Made by a program: the position numbers and the translations under genes. Positions 44,265 to 56,493 of a DNA stretch of 64,000 nt are shown here, piece by piece. Position 1 is the first letter of the stretch; each line of letters opens with the position of its first letter. The notes below the pieces were generated by a model. That model searched no databases. It was not told the DNA's origin and saw nothing but the letters and a program-made list of their open reading frames with translations. This DNA comes from Brachypodium distachyon (taxonomy: Eukaryota > Streptophyta > Magnoliopsida > Poales > Poaceae), in assembly GCF_000005505.3 (NCBI RefSeq), contig NC_016134.3:14862624-14926623 (forward strand). The letters run 5' to 3'.

Positions 44265-45060
44265 ATTTGTTATACGTTTAGAAAATGAAAAAACATTTTC
44301 TTTAGTGCAAAAGCTATAAAACTCCGTAGCAATATTGTTTGGCATGGAAAGATGCACCTCTGTGCAAAAATTGGATTCATTATCATGACCATGTCATAGA
44401 AATCGCCGTGACTTTGGTCATTTGTCTTGAAACTCATAAACATTTATAATTAATAGTTCATTTTGTGAAAAAATTTAATATTTCAAAATTCAAATTTATC
44501 ATTTTTCATGGCAACTAATACACATAAAAGGACTCTATGCCAAAGAATTGACATTTTTAACACCTTCATATTATTAGAATTTTCGCAAGATGGGGTGAAA
44601 ATTGTCGGCACATTTTTCCATAGAAAGGTGTTGAATATTCCAACAACCTATATGAATCTTACATAATTCTTATTTGGGTACCTTAAAATGATTTTTTGAA
44701 TTTTTTAGGAACAAACTATCACACACTTGTAGTTCAAATTTGAATTACTTTTGGGTAATCGCTAGAAAATTCATATAAATTGGGAAAAGTATAAATAAAG
44801 CTAAAAAATTCAAAACCTTTGGACACAACCAATTAAATATGTTCTAGTTTATATGAACATTGTATAGGTGCCATTTTGAACCATAACAATTGTACTTGCT
44901 TCATGAAATACTTCATTTTTTGCATTGAAAAGAATGGAAAATCATATTTTATGAGAAAGACCATGTGATATTATTGTTCCAACGTGTTAATAAATAGAAA
45001 TGAAGACTTCAGTAAAAAGAATCACATTGTTTGGATTTTTTTGAATTAGTTATGATTTTT
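44265..45060. other. AT-rich non-coding interior of CACTA-3
   Basis: No open frame of note and no repeats stand out. A 'ggggggggggg' run marks its right edge at about 45082. Confidence 0.5.
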
Positions 45061-45310
45061 GCAAGTTTCATTAGTTTCTGGGAGGGGGGGGGGGTTCACT
45101 AGTGGCGGGTTTGAGATTAGAACAACCACCGGTAGGTGGGGGGTCACCATTGGCTGTTCTAAGAGGTCACCCGTGGCCGTGCGTAATGAACGAGAATACC
45201 ACTGGTTTTGATCGTGGATGCCCCGAACAGTGTCCAGTGGCGGTGATTTTTTGGGCCCATGTTCAGCCACCACTGGAGGGGGTCCACGGAAGGGGTGTTT
45301 TGTAGTAGTG

Positions 45311-46204
45311 TGTGATAGTGGAGTTGTGGACCAACAATTTTCAAATCTTGTAGCTCACAACTATGTTGTAGGGGTTTTCCTTATACTCTCCGTTCCTTAA
45401 ATTACGTGTTTATGATTATGATTGTGTTTCAGCTCCTCCACGAGATGGTGGCACAATGAAGCTGGACGTGGGCTCATTGCTTCTCTTTTTGGCGCGATGC
45501 TTGGCAGTAGCAGAGCCCGCACCACGCGGCCGCCCATTGGAAACGGCGTATCGAGGCGTAGCGGAGCCGTCCATCACTGTATTCAGGGGGCGGCGCTGGT
45601 GGTGGTCGAGGTAGGCGGATGCTCGGCTGGGGAGGGGGTGGCCGGAGTCTGGCTAGAGAAGGGATGTGGACGGAGTCGGGCAAGAGGCGGGACGCGGAGG
45701 GGAGGCGGCGGACGGACGGACGGCGTGGGGAGGCGGCGGATGGAGCGTGGATGCGGCAGACGGACACGCCGGACGCTGCGGGGAGGTGGCGGACGAATGC
45801 GGCAGGCGACGACCTGCGGAGGTGCGGGCGGTGGCGGCTCGAGGAGGCGGCCCGCGAGGTAGGGTTGGCGGTGGAAATGGCGGGACGGAGAGATGGCCAC
45901 GCGGGAGGAGAAAAGAGAGAGGGAGAAAAAGGGATAAGGGCCTCGTAGAGAAGCCCACATGAATGAGGGCTTGACGGATGATTTTAGGGGCGTTCCTATT
46001 TTAGAGGCCCAAGCAAGGGTCTTTTTTTTTGCCTTAGCTCCTACAAACGGGATAAGAGCTTTGCTTAAGTGCCCTGCTGAAGATGTTCTTATATAACGGA
46101 GATAGGTAGTGGAAGACGAATGAGGCTTAAGACCCATAAAACAAAAATGTGTTGCAACAGAAATCAAAAAACAAAACTAGCAGCCAATGGAATAGAAACA
46201 CACG
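45311..46204. other. GC-rich spacer, compositionally open on both strands
   Basis: 45420-45960 is very GC-rich with overlapping open frames on both strands, none with a recognisable domain. It resembles a grass promoter or first-exon CpG region, but I cannot assign a gene. 45960-46204 has nothing recognisable. Confidence 0.4.
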
Positions 46205-46207
46205 GAT

Positions 46208-46430
46208 TGTGTGAACTGAGCCTAACTCAGATGGTCTGGCCCACCCAGGTTCAAGTCATACACTTGACATGGGTGCCATATTTTCCTGTATTATTTCAGA
46301 ATTTAACCGGCGCTATTCTTTGAATGGTAGGTGATGTACCCGTCAACAGTGATGCGCCAGCGGCGATTTCGTAGGTGTTCATAAAGGAAGCGTGTGTACG
46401 TTCACAGGACGAGTGTATGCGCACACCAAC
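46208..46430 (+). mobile_element. tRNA-derived SINE
   Basis: A Pol III B box GGTTCAAGTC lies at 46248-46257, with an A-box-like 'gagcctaactcagatgg' about 30 bp upstream. The body reads 'catgggtgcc…ttttcctg…ttatttcag…ccggcgctatt…gatgtacccgtc…gatttcgt', then 'gtgttcat…gtgtgtacgttcac…gagtgtatgcgc'. That is the order of a SINE family common in grasses. A segment near its 3' half is missing. Target duplications are not clear. Confidence 0.6.
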
Positions 46431-49036
46431 CAAACTAGAGCGCACGGATCGGTGCTTTTCATCTGGCAACCCCTGCCGTCCGCAGATCACACCCCCAGGC
46501 CCCCCCTATCTCGCCTCCCGTGCTCCGCTGCCCAGCCATGAGCCATAGCCGACGACATGCTCTCCCGGTGGCCGCACCTCCTGCCGCTACACGACTTCGC
46601 CCATCTGACCCCCGGTGGCCGCACCTCCTGCCGCTGCACGACTTCGCCCATCTGACCCCCCTCTTCGTCGTCGTCACCCCCTACCCCTCCTCTCCGCCTT
46701 CCTCGCATCCAGCCCTCTGGCCACCAGTATTGGGATAATCATCAATTAAGAACAGTAGAACACAGAACAGACGCTCCTCCCTGCCGCGGCGGGGCTCGCC
46801 TCCTAGCCATGGCGCAAGAACTTCTCCTTCGCGAGGCCCACCATGCCATGATGCCGGCTCCCTCGCGCTGCTCATGCAAGAACCCACCGCCGGCCCCTCA
46901 TAGCCATGGCGCAAGATCCCGGCCATTCAGTTTGAGGCGGCGATTCTGGTTCAGGGACTGTGATTTGGGCTTCTCGTGGTGTTTGTTCGCCTTCTGTTGT
47001 CTTCGATGGTGTTTTTGGTCCGGCGGTTGTTGGACTTTATTTATCCATGGTTCTTGGATTTTAGGCATCGTCTCTGATCTGACAGTATCTGGCTGACTGG
47101 CTATCCTTCAAAGAAATTTTGTCACCAATGACTTTAGAACTAGATTGTGTTACTAGCTAGATTATAATGATACTTGTGTGCACAGTCCTGTGTTTGCATT
47201 AATGATTCTGAGTACAGATGAGCCACAAGATGCTGGTGATTTCTACCATCTCTATTGGTTTTGCTGCGTGTTCACCCCTCCCTCCTATTGTATATTTATG
47301 AAATATTGAATTGATTGAAAATATAAAAGTTAGGTGCTTTAGTTCTAAAGGTTGACTATTATTTTACCTCAGATTGTTGTGTAGGAACTTGCAGATTAAA
47401 ATAAGAGTTAATCATGTTTCCCATTGCAAATTAGATGGGGAAATAGCCAACTATTTTAATTTTCTGTTTGCATTTGCATACTTTTCCATTGCAACCCATA
47501 AAAGGAAATAAGAGTTAAGTTTATTTCCCATAATGGTCAAGTCTAATACATTAGTACTTGTTTACCTCCTTCCATTTTTTTCTCCATTGCAGAATGAAAG
47601 AAACACTTTTGTGACCTTTGCAAAGTTTCCATATCAGTTACTCAAACTCAGAGTTGCATTTCAGAGTTACACACACATCCTTTTAGTATTAAGCTGCATC
47701 TTTTTTCCATGCTAGCATGTCTACTGCCTAATTAGAACCTTCTATGTGCATCTGTGCTGTCACTATTGTTACATACTTAAAAGTTAGGTTCATGTTAATT
47801 CTAGCCGTGTTTCATTTTGTTCATTCTAGTCCTGTTCAGACTGAAGAAGATATAATTGCCAGCATCTGCGCTATCATTATTGTCATATCCTTACGAAGTT
47901 AGATTCTTGTTTTGTTGTGTATTATTTTGTTCATTATCGTCCTGTTTAAACTAAAGAAGAAATAGCTGCCAGCTTGCTTTGATTATTTTGCAGGAAGCTA
48001 TTAGACCAAAGCTATGTAGCAAACACATCTGAAAGGCTGCAGGAGTTTATTCTCATACTGTTTTTGTGCAGCTCCGCAAAGTTCTTTGCGAGGCATAATT
48101 CTGTTATTTGACTGACGTGATTTCATTTGCCCATTTCAGCACTGTTGGCCACAAAGTGTTTGCAGTTAGGCCAGTTTTAGTAGGCCCGTTTAAATCTATT
48201 CTCGTGTCCTGTTTCAGCTTTAATAGGTGTTAAACTTTATGTTTTCCGGTCTTTGTTCTGCTGAAATGAGAAGAGCTGGAGATTGTTGAGCCTATTGAAC
48301 CTAAGCTGTACTTGTGCTCTCATCATTATTGATAATCTTGCAAAGTTTTGTGAAGCTTCATTCCAAGTTATGGCAAATAATTAGTAATTAATTGTGCAGA
48401 TAGCAGCTCGTGATTCCAAAGCTAGATCACCAAGTGATCTCACAAGTAGGTTTTTTTTAATGTTGGGAATTTTACTCTTATTTCTTTTGTATACATATTA
48501 TTGAATGAGGCTATATAATGTATTGAACTCGTCCTTCATGGTACTTGTGGAATTTTGTAATGGAATAAATAAGCATATAGCAGCTTGTAAATTCATGTTA
48601 CTTGTATGGAACATGTAGCCATATTTTCAAAGCTAGGCACCTAGTTTCTCTAGCGTTGGAACTAGAACACCTAGTCTTTTGTATGCTGTCGTTGAATGTT
48701 TACTAGTAAATTGTGTATATGGTTGATTCTCATGATGCCTACATAGAATGGAACATGTAACAAAATTAGATTATTGCAGGCTGCTTTAATAGTGAAACAA
48801 ACATAAATATATGTTTTTGCCACTTTAATTGAACGATTTAAATTTTGCTGATGTGCCTAAGTAATCATGTTTGTTTTTATATGCCAATTGAAAATTAATT
48901 TAGATTAGCCAAAAGTAAGTTTGTTGGTGATGGGAGAATGATTTATTACCAATCAGTATATATGCTTAATCATCCGTACTTTTAGTATTCAGAATTCCCT
49001 TGTGCCATGATTTCACATATTGACCAAAAGCGATGA
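46431..49036. other. Long spacer, no gene recognised
   Basis: 46500-47100 is GC-rich, with a duplicated 'agccatggcgcaaga' (46805 and 46905) and short frames. 47100-49036 is AT-rich and resembles intron or 3'-untranslated sequence. It contains two diverged segments of the form 'cctgtt(c/t)a(g/a)actgaagaaga' (about 47830 and 47940). I find no coding signature. Confidence 0.45.
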
Positions 49037-49219
49037 GGTCAACTTGCACTTCGGCGACATATACATGAGATTGATAGTCCAATCTCTGGGCTTGTTGATC
49101 GTTCGTGGCCCAGTATTCAAAGTACCCTTTTGAGCGAGCACCCAAACTTCATGGTCGGTCAAGATACCGCTTTCCCTGCCAGGCTTGCTAAGGCGCTAAT
49201 TACTGAGTTCGACAAGTGA
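49037..49219 (+). pseudogene. Unidentified exon-like fragment
   Basis: 61 open codons read LRRHIHEIDSPISGLVDRSW, then a stretch containing LLSEHPNFMVGQDTAFPARL and LAKALITEFDK. The base composition rises above the AT-rich surroundings and the peptide has a normal globular composition. A splice-donor-like AG|GTAAAT follows at about 49242. I do not recognise the family. It may be one exon of a dead host gene. Confidence 0.3.
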
Positions 49220-50339
49220 CCATCATGCATGGCCTCGATAAGGTAAATCCCTCAACAATTAAGGAAAAGTGTCTTTTTTTTGCTTTGTTTCGATGATTTT
49301 GTTTGCTTTCTGTGCATTATTGTTTAATGTTTGTACCATAATGTTTTTTATCTCATGTAGAAATTAATTGTATATATGGGCATATAATATGGCTCTGTGA
49401 TGATTTGACTTTAAGATGTGGCTTAAACTATCTTAAGTACTTGTTGGAGCATTTTTTTTTGTCTTGATGGAGGTGATTGCAGGTTAATGATGTGTATACT
49501 AGTTTATTGCTCTATCCTCATTAATTTTTAGTGTATGGTGATAAATTAACTAGATGTAGGTATATATTATAATAAATTATGATGAACAATATTGATTTAT
49601 AGCTTGATTTATTTTGACATGCAGCATACATAATTGATAAAATGATCTCACTTGGTATGTTAAGCCAATGAGTTTATTGTTGGATCATTGTTGATTTATT
49701 TGTTTGTCAAGGATCTATATATTTAGCAATATCAAGTTTGCTCATCAACCAATGCATCATCTGTAGGTCAATGGGGACTGAAAATTAGTTTGCGGTGCAA
49801 GTGGTTGGAGCAAAACTATATCGTATATGTTATTTAAGTATTAAATTAGTTAGTTTCATTTGTTTAGTTTGTGGCTATTGTATAAATTATATGATGTCCA
49901 TGTATTTGCTTTGGATGCCCAACCTAATGCCAATTGGTTTGAATTACCTTGATGACATATTGTCGAGTTCCTACCCTACCACCTATATTTGCATATTGGA
50001 AGTGCTACTTGTGCACCTTTTTTCCATCTGACCCATCTTATGTTAAGCTCTTAAACATCAAAGTACCAAATGACGGTTTCTATAACATGTCAATGAGGGC
50101 AACTTAAACATGTTTGTGCCTAAGTGGCCAACAAAGCTTGTGTTTTTCTCTTGTCAAGGCTACATTAATTCTTCTATCGCACCAATTGTAGGGGTCTCCC
50201 TTACAATCTTTCCATTAAAAAAAAAGGAAGCTTACAATCCACCACTATTGCACCTAATTGTTGAAAATATTGTTATGTCCAATCTATGAGGTGTCTTCAG
50301 AAATGGTTTGAGTTCACAATGTAAGATGCCACCTCAGCA

Positions 50340-50679
50340 TCATGGGACCCACATGTCAGCAGCCATGACAGACCTAATACTTGACGGTGACGGCATATGT
50401 TGTCATCTAATATATTTGATAATGAAAGATTTTCGTATTTACGATGACAGACACGTCCGTGAAGGATACCCATCTTAGATGACATAGTATGGACCGTCAT
50501 CGAAGATCATTTGACAGTGACAAAAGATTGTATTCGGTCACTATGAAAGAATCTATGACGGTGCTTCCATGACGGAGCTCGTGATGACACATTTTTGTCA
50601 CCTAAGTGTAATAGGTGACGAATATGGCATTTTAGGTGACAAAAGTGGTTTGTCATTGAATAGGATTTTTCTTGTAGTG
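50340..50679 (-). mobile_element. Orphan CACTA end with subterminal repeats
   Basis: Read inward from 50679 the sequence is CACTACAAGAAAAATCC, a canonical CACTA terminus. About 340 bp behind it are 'gtcaccta', 'atgacggt' and 'gtcatc' words in both orientations. No matching left terminus was found in the window, so this is a truncated element or one with a degraded left end. Confidence 0.65.
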
Positions 50680-51329
50680 ACACCGCAAATTTTGAGTGTT
50701 GCATCATTTTGACATCTTCAGGGTCTTTTTCATCAGGTAAGACAAGTGGTTGGTTTGTTACCCTACAGTTAGCTATTAACGTTAATAGTCTTTATTGTAT
50801 TTAGACTTATTGTTATCGGTCTATAAGCTTATGAGTGTAAAAACCAAAGCGATTATTATATATACCACGATCATCTCTCTGTTATTTCTCAAATTTTCTG
50901 AATTTTGTCCAAAGCTCGGTCAGCAGATGTGGCAGGATCCTTTTGCAATGATTACTTTTTTTGTTGATCAGGTTCCATGGTATTTGCAGGAGATTAAAGT
51001 ATATTAGCAGGGATTGAAGTTAATTAAAATTGTAGATCTTCAAATATATGCAGCCTACTGGTAAGCAAAAGTTTAATCACCAGATGATCAGTACAATACC
51101 TACACAATCATCCAGATATTTCACTCTATGAATTCTGAGATATTACATACCATCTTTATTGGTGTCATTCTCCAAGGTTGCTTCATGGGCATTTGATAAA
51201 TAAAGCAAACTCCACTCATATCTCTCTTCTCTAGAGGGCGGAGAATCCTCCGCTCTCTGGATGCTGCTACGCTTCCACTTCAGTCGCCGTTCGATTTGCA
51301 TTACGTGGTGTCGTAGCATGGGGCTCAAA

Positions 51330-52237
51330 CATCGGGGATGCGCGAGCACCCCTTTTTAGGTTCGGCAGTGGGCGACGGGGATCCCTCCAGCGATCGCCGG
51401 CGAGGCCAATGTAAAGCGTAAGAGCACAATGAACACGAGAACGTTTTTACCCAGGTTCGGGCCACCCTGCGGTGTAAAACTCTACGTCCTGCTTCTGAGT
51501 TTGTTATGAGTCAGTGAACTTGGGTTTACAGGTTGCCGGGGGGAGTCTCCGGGTGCTCTCTCTCTTTTTCGCTAAGGGCTACTTGCTACTTTTGGCCTGC
51601 GCTAGCGTGAATCCGAACGAACCGAACCCTTTGACCGTTGGCGGGGGTCCTCCTTTTATACCGAAGGGGATGCCACAGGTGCCACGGTGCATGGATGACA
51701 AATGGCGAGCAGAGAGCTAGGGTAGCTCCTCCTCGGTGAGCTGGCTTGCATGCAGATTAGGTAGCCCTGCAGCTAGGAGTCTAGGCGCCTGAAATTTACC
51801 CCAGGCGGGTTACTGTAGGCTGAAAGGACAGGGAATCCCCTTTTGGTCGGAGCATTTAATGCTGGCGTGTGCTTCACTCCTCATCCTGACGAATCATGCG
51901 CGCAGCGCGCCCACCAAGTGGCCACGTGGTGCCATTGTTGCTCCCACTCGCTCCTGCTCTTGTAACGGACACTTGCGCCCGGGAACACCCTCCCCGGCAA
52001 GTAAACTCCCCGGGAAGCGCCCAGGCGGGATTTCTCCTGCTGCCCTTCTAGGCAACCCCCGCAGCCCGGCTAGCCTTGCCGGGCTGGCGACTTGCCGGCC
52101 AGCTTGTGTGGAGCTGTCCTGGGTGCGATCCTTCCGGGGGACAAGCGAGGTGGCCCACGCGTCATGCAGCGGTAGTACCCTGGGTGCCACTGGTGCGACA
52201 CGTGGCCACTTCGGCGCCGTTCCCGTGCGTCCTAATT
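51330..52237 (-). repeat. Old gypsy-type LTR remnant (left part)
   Basis: 'acacgagaacgtttttacccaggttcgggccaccc' (about 51432-51467) has the same layout as the inner edge of the gypsy LTR at about 26110 and 29430. A GC-rich U3-like stretch follows, with a 'ccttttata' TATA-like motif at about 51652. The copia element at 52238 is inserted in it, and the sequence resumes at 56489. Ends are not defined. Confidence 0.4.
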
Positions 52238-52449
52238 GTTAGAAGTAAACAAGATTGAATCGAGAGATTATTTATTCGATGATTGACAGCCCTATATAAA
52301 GGGTACATGAGGTGTCTCCTCCTGGGCAGACGCGAGCAACGGCCGCATCTGTTCGGGAGATTTGCGCACGAGGACGCCCGGCGGTTTGACGCAGGCAATC
52401 GTCCGGTGCTAATGACAAGATAATGATTAAACTAATTAATTTCTTAACA
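52238..52449 (-). repeat. Copia 3' LTR
   Basis: Full-length 212-bp LTR with a minus-strand TATA (CCCTTTATATAGGG, complement of 52290-52303). Confidence 0.88.
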
Positions 52450-52751
52450 CTCCCCCTAATCATGTCTTGTCTTGTCCTTGTGAATTGTTCATCATCTTTG
52501 AAAAAGTTTCTTCAGAAAAACCCTGTGGGAAAAATCTGAATAAAATTGTGTTATGTAATGTGCCGAGAAAAGCTCCTTTAAAACCCATCGGGGAAAAAAG
52601 GAGAAAAATTCATGTATTAGCATTGTCTCGTTAAAAACCTTCTATGAGAAACCATGTATGGAAAACTCATAGGGGAAAAGAGTACAATGTAAAGGATCTA
52701 ATGATCAAAAGCAGGTTATATATATTATCAATAGTTTACCCCCCCTGAATA

Positions 52752-54250
52752 TTATAAATCTTGAAGTCGTCTCATACCAATTCCATTTACATACTTCTGG
52801 AATAAAGAATTTGGTAAAGACTTTGTAAATAAATCTGCTAGATTATCACATGACTTCGTTTGCAAAATATTTATCTCTCCATCTTTTTGTAATTCATGGG
52901 GATAAAATAATTTAGGAGCAATGTGCTTTGTTATATTGCTCTTTATATAACCTGTTTGCATTTTCATAATACAAGAGGCATTATATTCATAAATAATCAT
53001 GGATGATTCCAATGAACCAATACCACTTGAACTTTGAATAAAGTTCATCATTCTGCGTAGCCATACACATTCTCGTGAGGCCTCATACAAAGCAATAATT
53101 TCAGAATGATTAGTGGACGAAGCCACTAAAGTTTGTTTCGTTGACTTCCAAGAAAAAGTTGTTCCTCCATACAGGAAAATAAAGCCAGTTTGTGACCTGG
53201 CGTTATGGGGATCCGAGAGGTATCCAGCATCACAATATCCAATCATGGTCTTATCTTGATTTTTCTGATAGAATAAACCAAGATCTCTAGTGCCTTGGAG
53301 ATATCTAAGGATATTTCTGACACCAACCCAATGTCTTTTAGTTGGCGATGCACTATGTCTAACTAGTAGATTGACTGCAAATGATATATCGGGTCTAGTG
53401 CAATTTGCTAAGTACACGAGTGCACCAATAGCGCTGAGATATGGAAATTCAGGTCCCAATATCTCTTCATCATCGCCTTTAGGTCTAAATGGGTATTGTT
53501 CTCTATCAAGAGATCGAACGACCATAGGTGTTTTTGAAGGATATGATTTATCCATATTAGAATTTTCAAGTAAATTTTGGATATAAGCTGAATGGTGTAC
53601 TAGTATTCCAGAGGGAATATGCTCAAGTTGCAAACCTAAGCAAAATTTGGTTTTTCCCAAATATTTTATTTCAAATTCCTCCTTAAGATGAGTACTTGCC
53701 TCATGTATGTCTTCTCTTGTTCCAATGATATTGAGATCATCTACATACACAAAAATGATACAAAAACCATTTAATGATTTCTTTATAAATACAGACGGAC
53801 AATTAACTCACTTAGTCGGTTATACCACATTCTTTCCGACTATTTTAAGCCATAAAGAGACTTTTGAAGCTTCACGCAGTACATGTTGCGATTTGCTTTC
53901 GGATTTGGAACATTTAGTCCTTCGGGGACTTTCATGTAGATATCCGAATCGAGTGGCCCATATAAGTATGCAGTCACTACATCCATTAATTGGATAGACA
54001 AATTCATATTTACTGCCAATGATATTAAATATCGGAACGTAATTCCACTCATAACAGGAGAGTAGGTTTCATCATAATCGATGCCAGGTCTGTGCGTAAA
54101 ACCTTGTTCTACAAGCCTCGCTTTGTATTTCACCACCTCATTGTTTTCATTTCTTTTACGAACAAAAACACATTTTGTTCCCACTGGGAAAACATTTTGA
54201 GGAGTAGGTATTACTGAAGTAAATACACCTCTTTTTGTGAGCGAGCGCAA
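52752..54250 (-). pseudogene. Copia reverse transcriptase and RNase H
   Basis: The RT N-terminal part (53840-54250) has ARLVEQGFTHRPGIDYDETYSPV and ends LQKSLYGLK. A stretch with stops follows (53750-53840). The catalytic YVDDLNIIG is at about 53745, then FEIKYLGKTKFCLGLQLEH. RNase H has SKTPM, GYCDAGYLSDPHNARSQTGF and the terminal NLADLFTKSLP. The C-terminal 332 residues are open in one frame. The stops after YGLK and a frameshift near 53780 inactivate the RT. Confidence 0.88.
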
Positions 54251-55911
54251 TTAATCATCAATTGCAGCCTTCCATTTGGACCAGTCGGAGCGCTTAGGGC
54301 ACTCTGCCTTGGACTTAGGTTCTGAATCCAACTCAAGGTTTTTCGCAACTTTGGATGAAAAATAAATGTCGACAACTGTAGTCTTTCTATTGTATGATTC
54401 TCCTGAATCAATATAATTCGTGGAAATTTCATTAACATCTTCTGACTCATTATGATTTCGCATACTAATTGAGTCAATGTGTTCCGGTGTCCCAGCGTTT
54501 ATTTTTCCGTGCACATATGTGCTGGGCTCTGAATGTTGAACATCCATCTGGTGTCTCTCAATAGTATGTTGAGCATCAACTCTTGGTTGAATTGCATTTA
54601 CTATTGGAGAATTCCTTGTTTTCCGCGGGCGCTTCTATGAAGTTTTGTCTTTTGTGTCTAGAGTCCTACCCCTCTTGTGTGGTTGAGTGGTTTTATTAAT
54701 TATCTCCACTTTTTCCGGCACATTCATCGCGGGAACATATGATTTAGTGACACCTTTATAGTCAGCAAATGCATCAGGCAGATTATTTGCAATAAGCTGC
54801 AAATTGATAATTCTCTGAACTTCAGATTCAGATTCATTTGTACGTGGATCAAGGGACTGAATGCCTTTGACATTCCAATCTATTTCCTAGCATTCATTGT
54901 GGTTCTTATCTCCCCCTAAGGCCGGAAAATTGCCCTCGTCAAAAATACTAGCAGCGTATCGGGTTGTGAATAAGTCTCCTATTAGAAGCTCTAGGTACTT
55001 TATAATTGACGGTGAATTGTACCCTACATATATCCCCAGTTTTCTATGGGGGCCCATTGATGTACGCTGCAGTGGTGATATCGGTACGTATACAGCGCAA
55101 CCGAATTGTCGCAGATGGGAAATATTTGGTTGATTTCCACGTACTAACTGCAACGGGGAGGCCGTATGGTATGCAGTTGGACGAATTTGTATTAATTCCA
55201 CGGCATGTAAAACCGCATGTCTTGTATTAATTCCGCGACATGTAAAACTGCATGTCCTCAACAAGATGTTGGAAGATTGCAATTCTGTAGAAGTGGTCTT
55301 GCTATCAATTTAATTATTTTTATAAGAGATTCTGCAAGACCATTTTGAGTATGTACATAAGGTACGTAGTGCTCCACAGTTATGCCCAAAGATAGACAAT
55401 AATCATTGAATGCTCATGAACTAAATTCAGTGGCATTATCCATTCTTATGGACTTTATCTTATGCTCAGGATAATTTTCTTTTAATTTGATTATTTGAGC
55501 AATAAGTTTAGCGAAGGCATGGTTCCGTGTAGATATGAGACACACATTTGACCATCTTGTAGATGCATCAATAAGTACCATGAAATATCTGAACGGTCCA
55601 GATAATGGTTGTATAGGTCCACATATATCTCCTTCAATGCGTTCAAGAAAATTAAGTGGCTCGTTCTTTATCTTTAGGTAAGAAGGACTTGTGATTAATT
55701 TTCCAGTAGCACAAGCCGTGCATACAAAATCTGAGGATTTCGGAAATTTTGTAAGTGATAAATTGTGTCTGACGGATCCATCAATAATTTTTCTCATCAT
55801 TCCAATTCCCGAATGACCAAGGCATTCATGCCATACCTTGAATTTGTCAAGATTTTGAAAATTTATTTTAAATGCCATATGTGGCTCTGCTTTTATGTAC
55901 GTATAATACAA
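54251..55911 (-). pseudogene. Copia integrase and linker
   Basis: The zinc-binding HHCC motif is read at about 55830-55690 (WHECLGHSGIG…CTACATGK). The catalytic core follows, with EGDICGPIQPLSGPFRYF and SIRMDNATEFSS. After an in-frame break at about 55414 the frame resumes with AYHTASPLQLVRGNQPNI (54887-55282). The linker to RT (54251-54547) has AECPKRSDWSKWKAAIDD. Several stops lie between 54547 and 54887. Confidence 0.85.
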
Positions 55912-56346
55912 TCCAGATGATAGAGAAGCTAGTTTCTCAAGGATTTGTTTTTCACATCTTTTTGTTGAGTTATAAGGAGGCTCTAGACCGCATTTTATTC
56001 TTGAGTCTCAACATGAAATCCGTTCTTACGGATATCTTTAAAACTTAATAGGGTACGAGTAGAGTCCGGGAATAATAATGCATCCTGGATCACAAGTTTT
56101 GTACCCATAGAAAGAATAATCGTGGCCTGACTAGAACCAACAATTAATGTGTCACGACCAACAATTGTCATTACACTTCCTTTGCTTTTTTTAGAGTTTG
56201 GAAATATTTAATCTCCCGTAATATTGCATTAGTAGAAGCACTATCTATTAGAAAAATTTCCTCCTCCGTTGGATTTTCCAGAAGATTCTTTCTTCTCCTC
56301 CTTCGATTCTTTCTTGTTCTCGGCAGAGTCTGTGTGTGATAACGTG
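55912..56346 (-). pseudogene. Copia protease with gag missing
   Basis: FLIDSASTNAILREI at about 56250 is the copia protease active-site region, with DSAS in place of the usual DSGA. The motif lies only about 100 bp from the 5' LTR, whereas copia elements normally have a gag of several hundred codons in between. Just a short basic stretch (RKNRRRRRKN) remains. The normal primer-binding sequence is not recognisable beside the LTR, so the deletion seems to have taken leader and gag together. Confidence 0.75.
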
Positions 56347-56488
56347 TGTTAGAAGTAAACAAAATTAAATCGAGCAACTGCCGCTTCGGGAGATTTGCGC
56401 ACGAGGACGACCGGGGTATGCACGCAGGCAACGGTCCGACGCTAATTACAAGATAATGATAATGATTAAACTAATTAATTTTTTAACA
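56347..56488 (-). repeat. Copia 5' LTR with internal 72-bp deletion
   Basis: Same ends as the 3' LTR. The segment corresponding to 52265-52336, including the TATA box, is absent. CGAG occurs at both edges of the missing segment in the intact LTR. Confidence 0.85.
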
Positions 56489-56493
56489 CTAAT

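Larger units (their letters stand above)
42243..45310. mobile_element. CACTA-3, complete non-autonomous element
   Basis: Left end CACTACTACACAAAACC from 42243. The right end, read inward from 45310, is CACTACTACAAAACACC. Both flanks carry TGT (42240-42242 and 45311-45313). Subterminal words are 'agtggcggg' pairs, including a near-perfect hairpin at 42287-42319. No TNP2 or second-gene coding is present. At 3068 bp it is a deletion derivative or a carrier of foreign sequence, and would depend on a transposase from elsewhere. Confidence 0.88.
52238..56488 (-). mobile_element. Ty1/copia retrotransposon, complete ends, gag lost
   Basis: LTRs at 52238-52449 (212 bp, 3' LTR) and 56347-56488 (142 bp, 5' LTR) both start TGTTAGAAG and end TTAACA. 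They are flanked by the 5-bp duplication CTAAT (52233-52237 and 56489-56493). The order on the minus strand is protease, integrase, RT, RNase H, which is copia order. A polypurine tract (AGGGGGAG) adjoins the 3' LTR at 52450-52457. The 5' LTR and the gag region carry deletions. Confidence 0.92.

Noticed and set aside
45422..45962. Long Pro/Arg or Gly-rich frames on both strands
   Set aside because: Open by extreme GC content. No family motif, no splice signals that fit.
46800..47096. Met-starting frame of 95 codons as a host gene
   Set aside because: Contains a duplicated segment, low-complexity start and no recognisable domain; no exon structure supports it.
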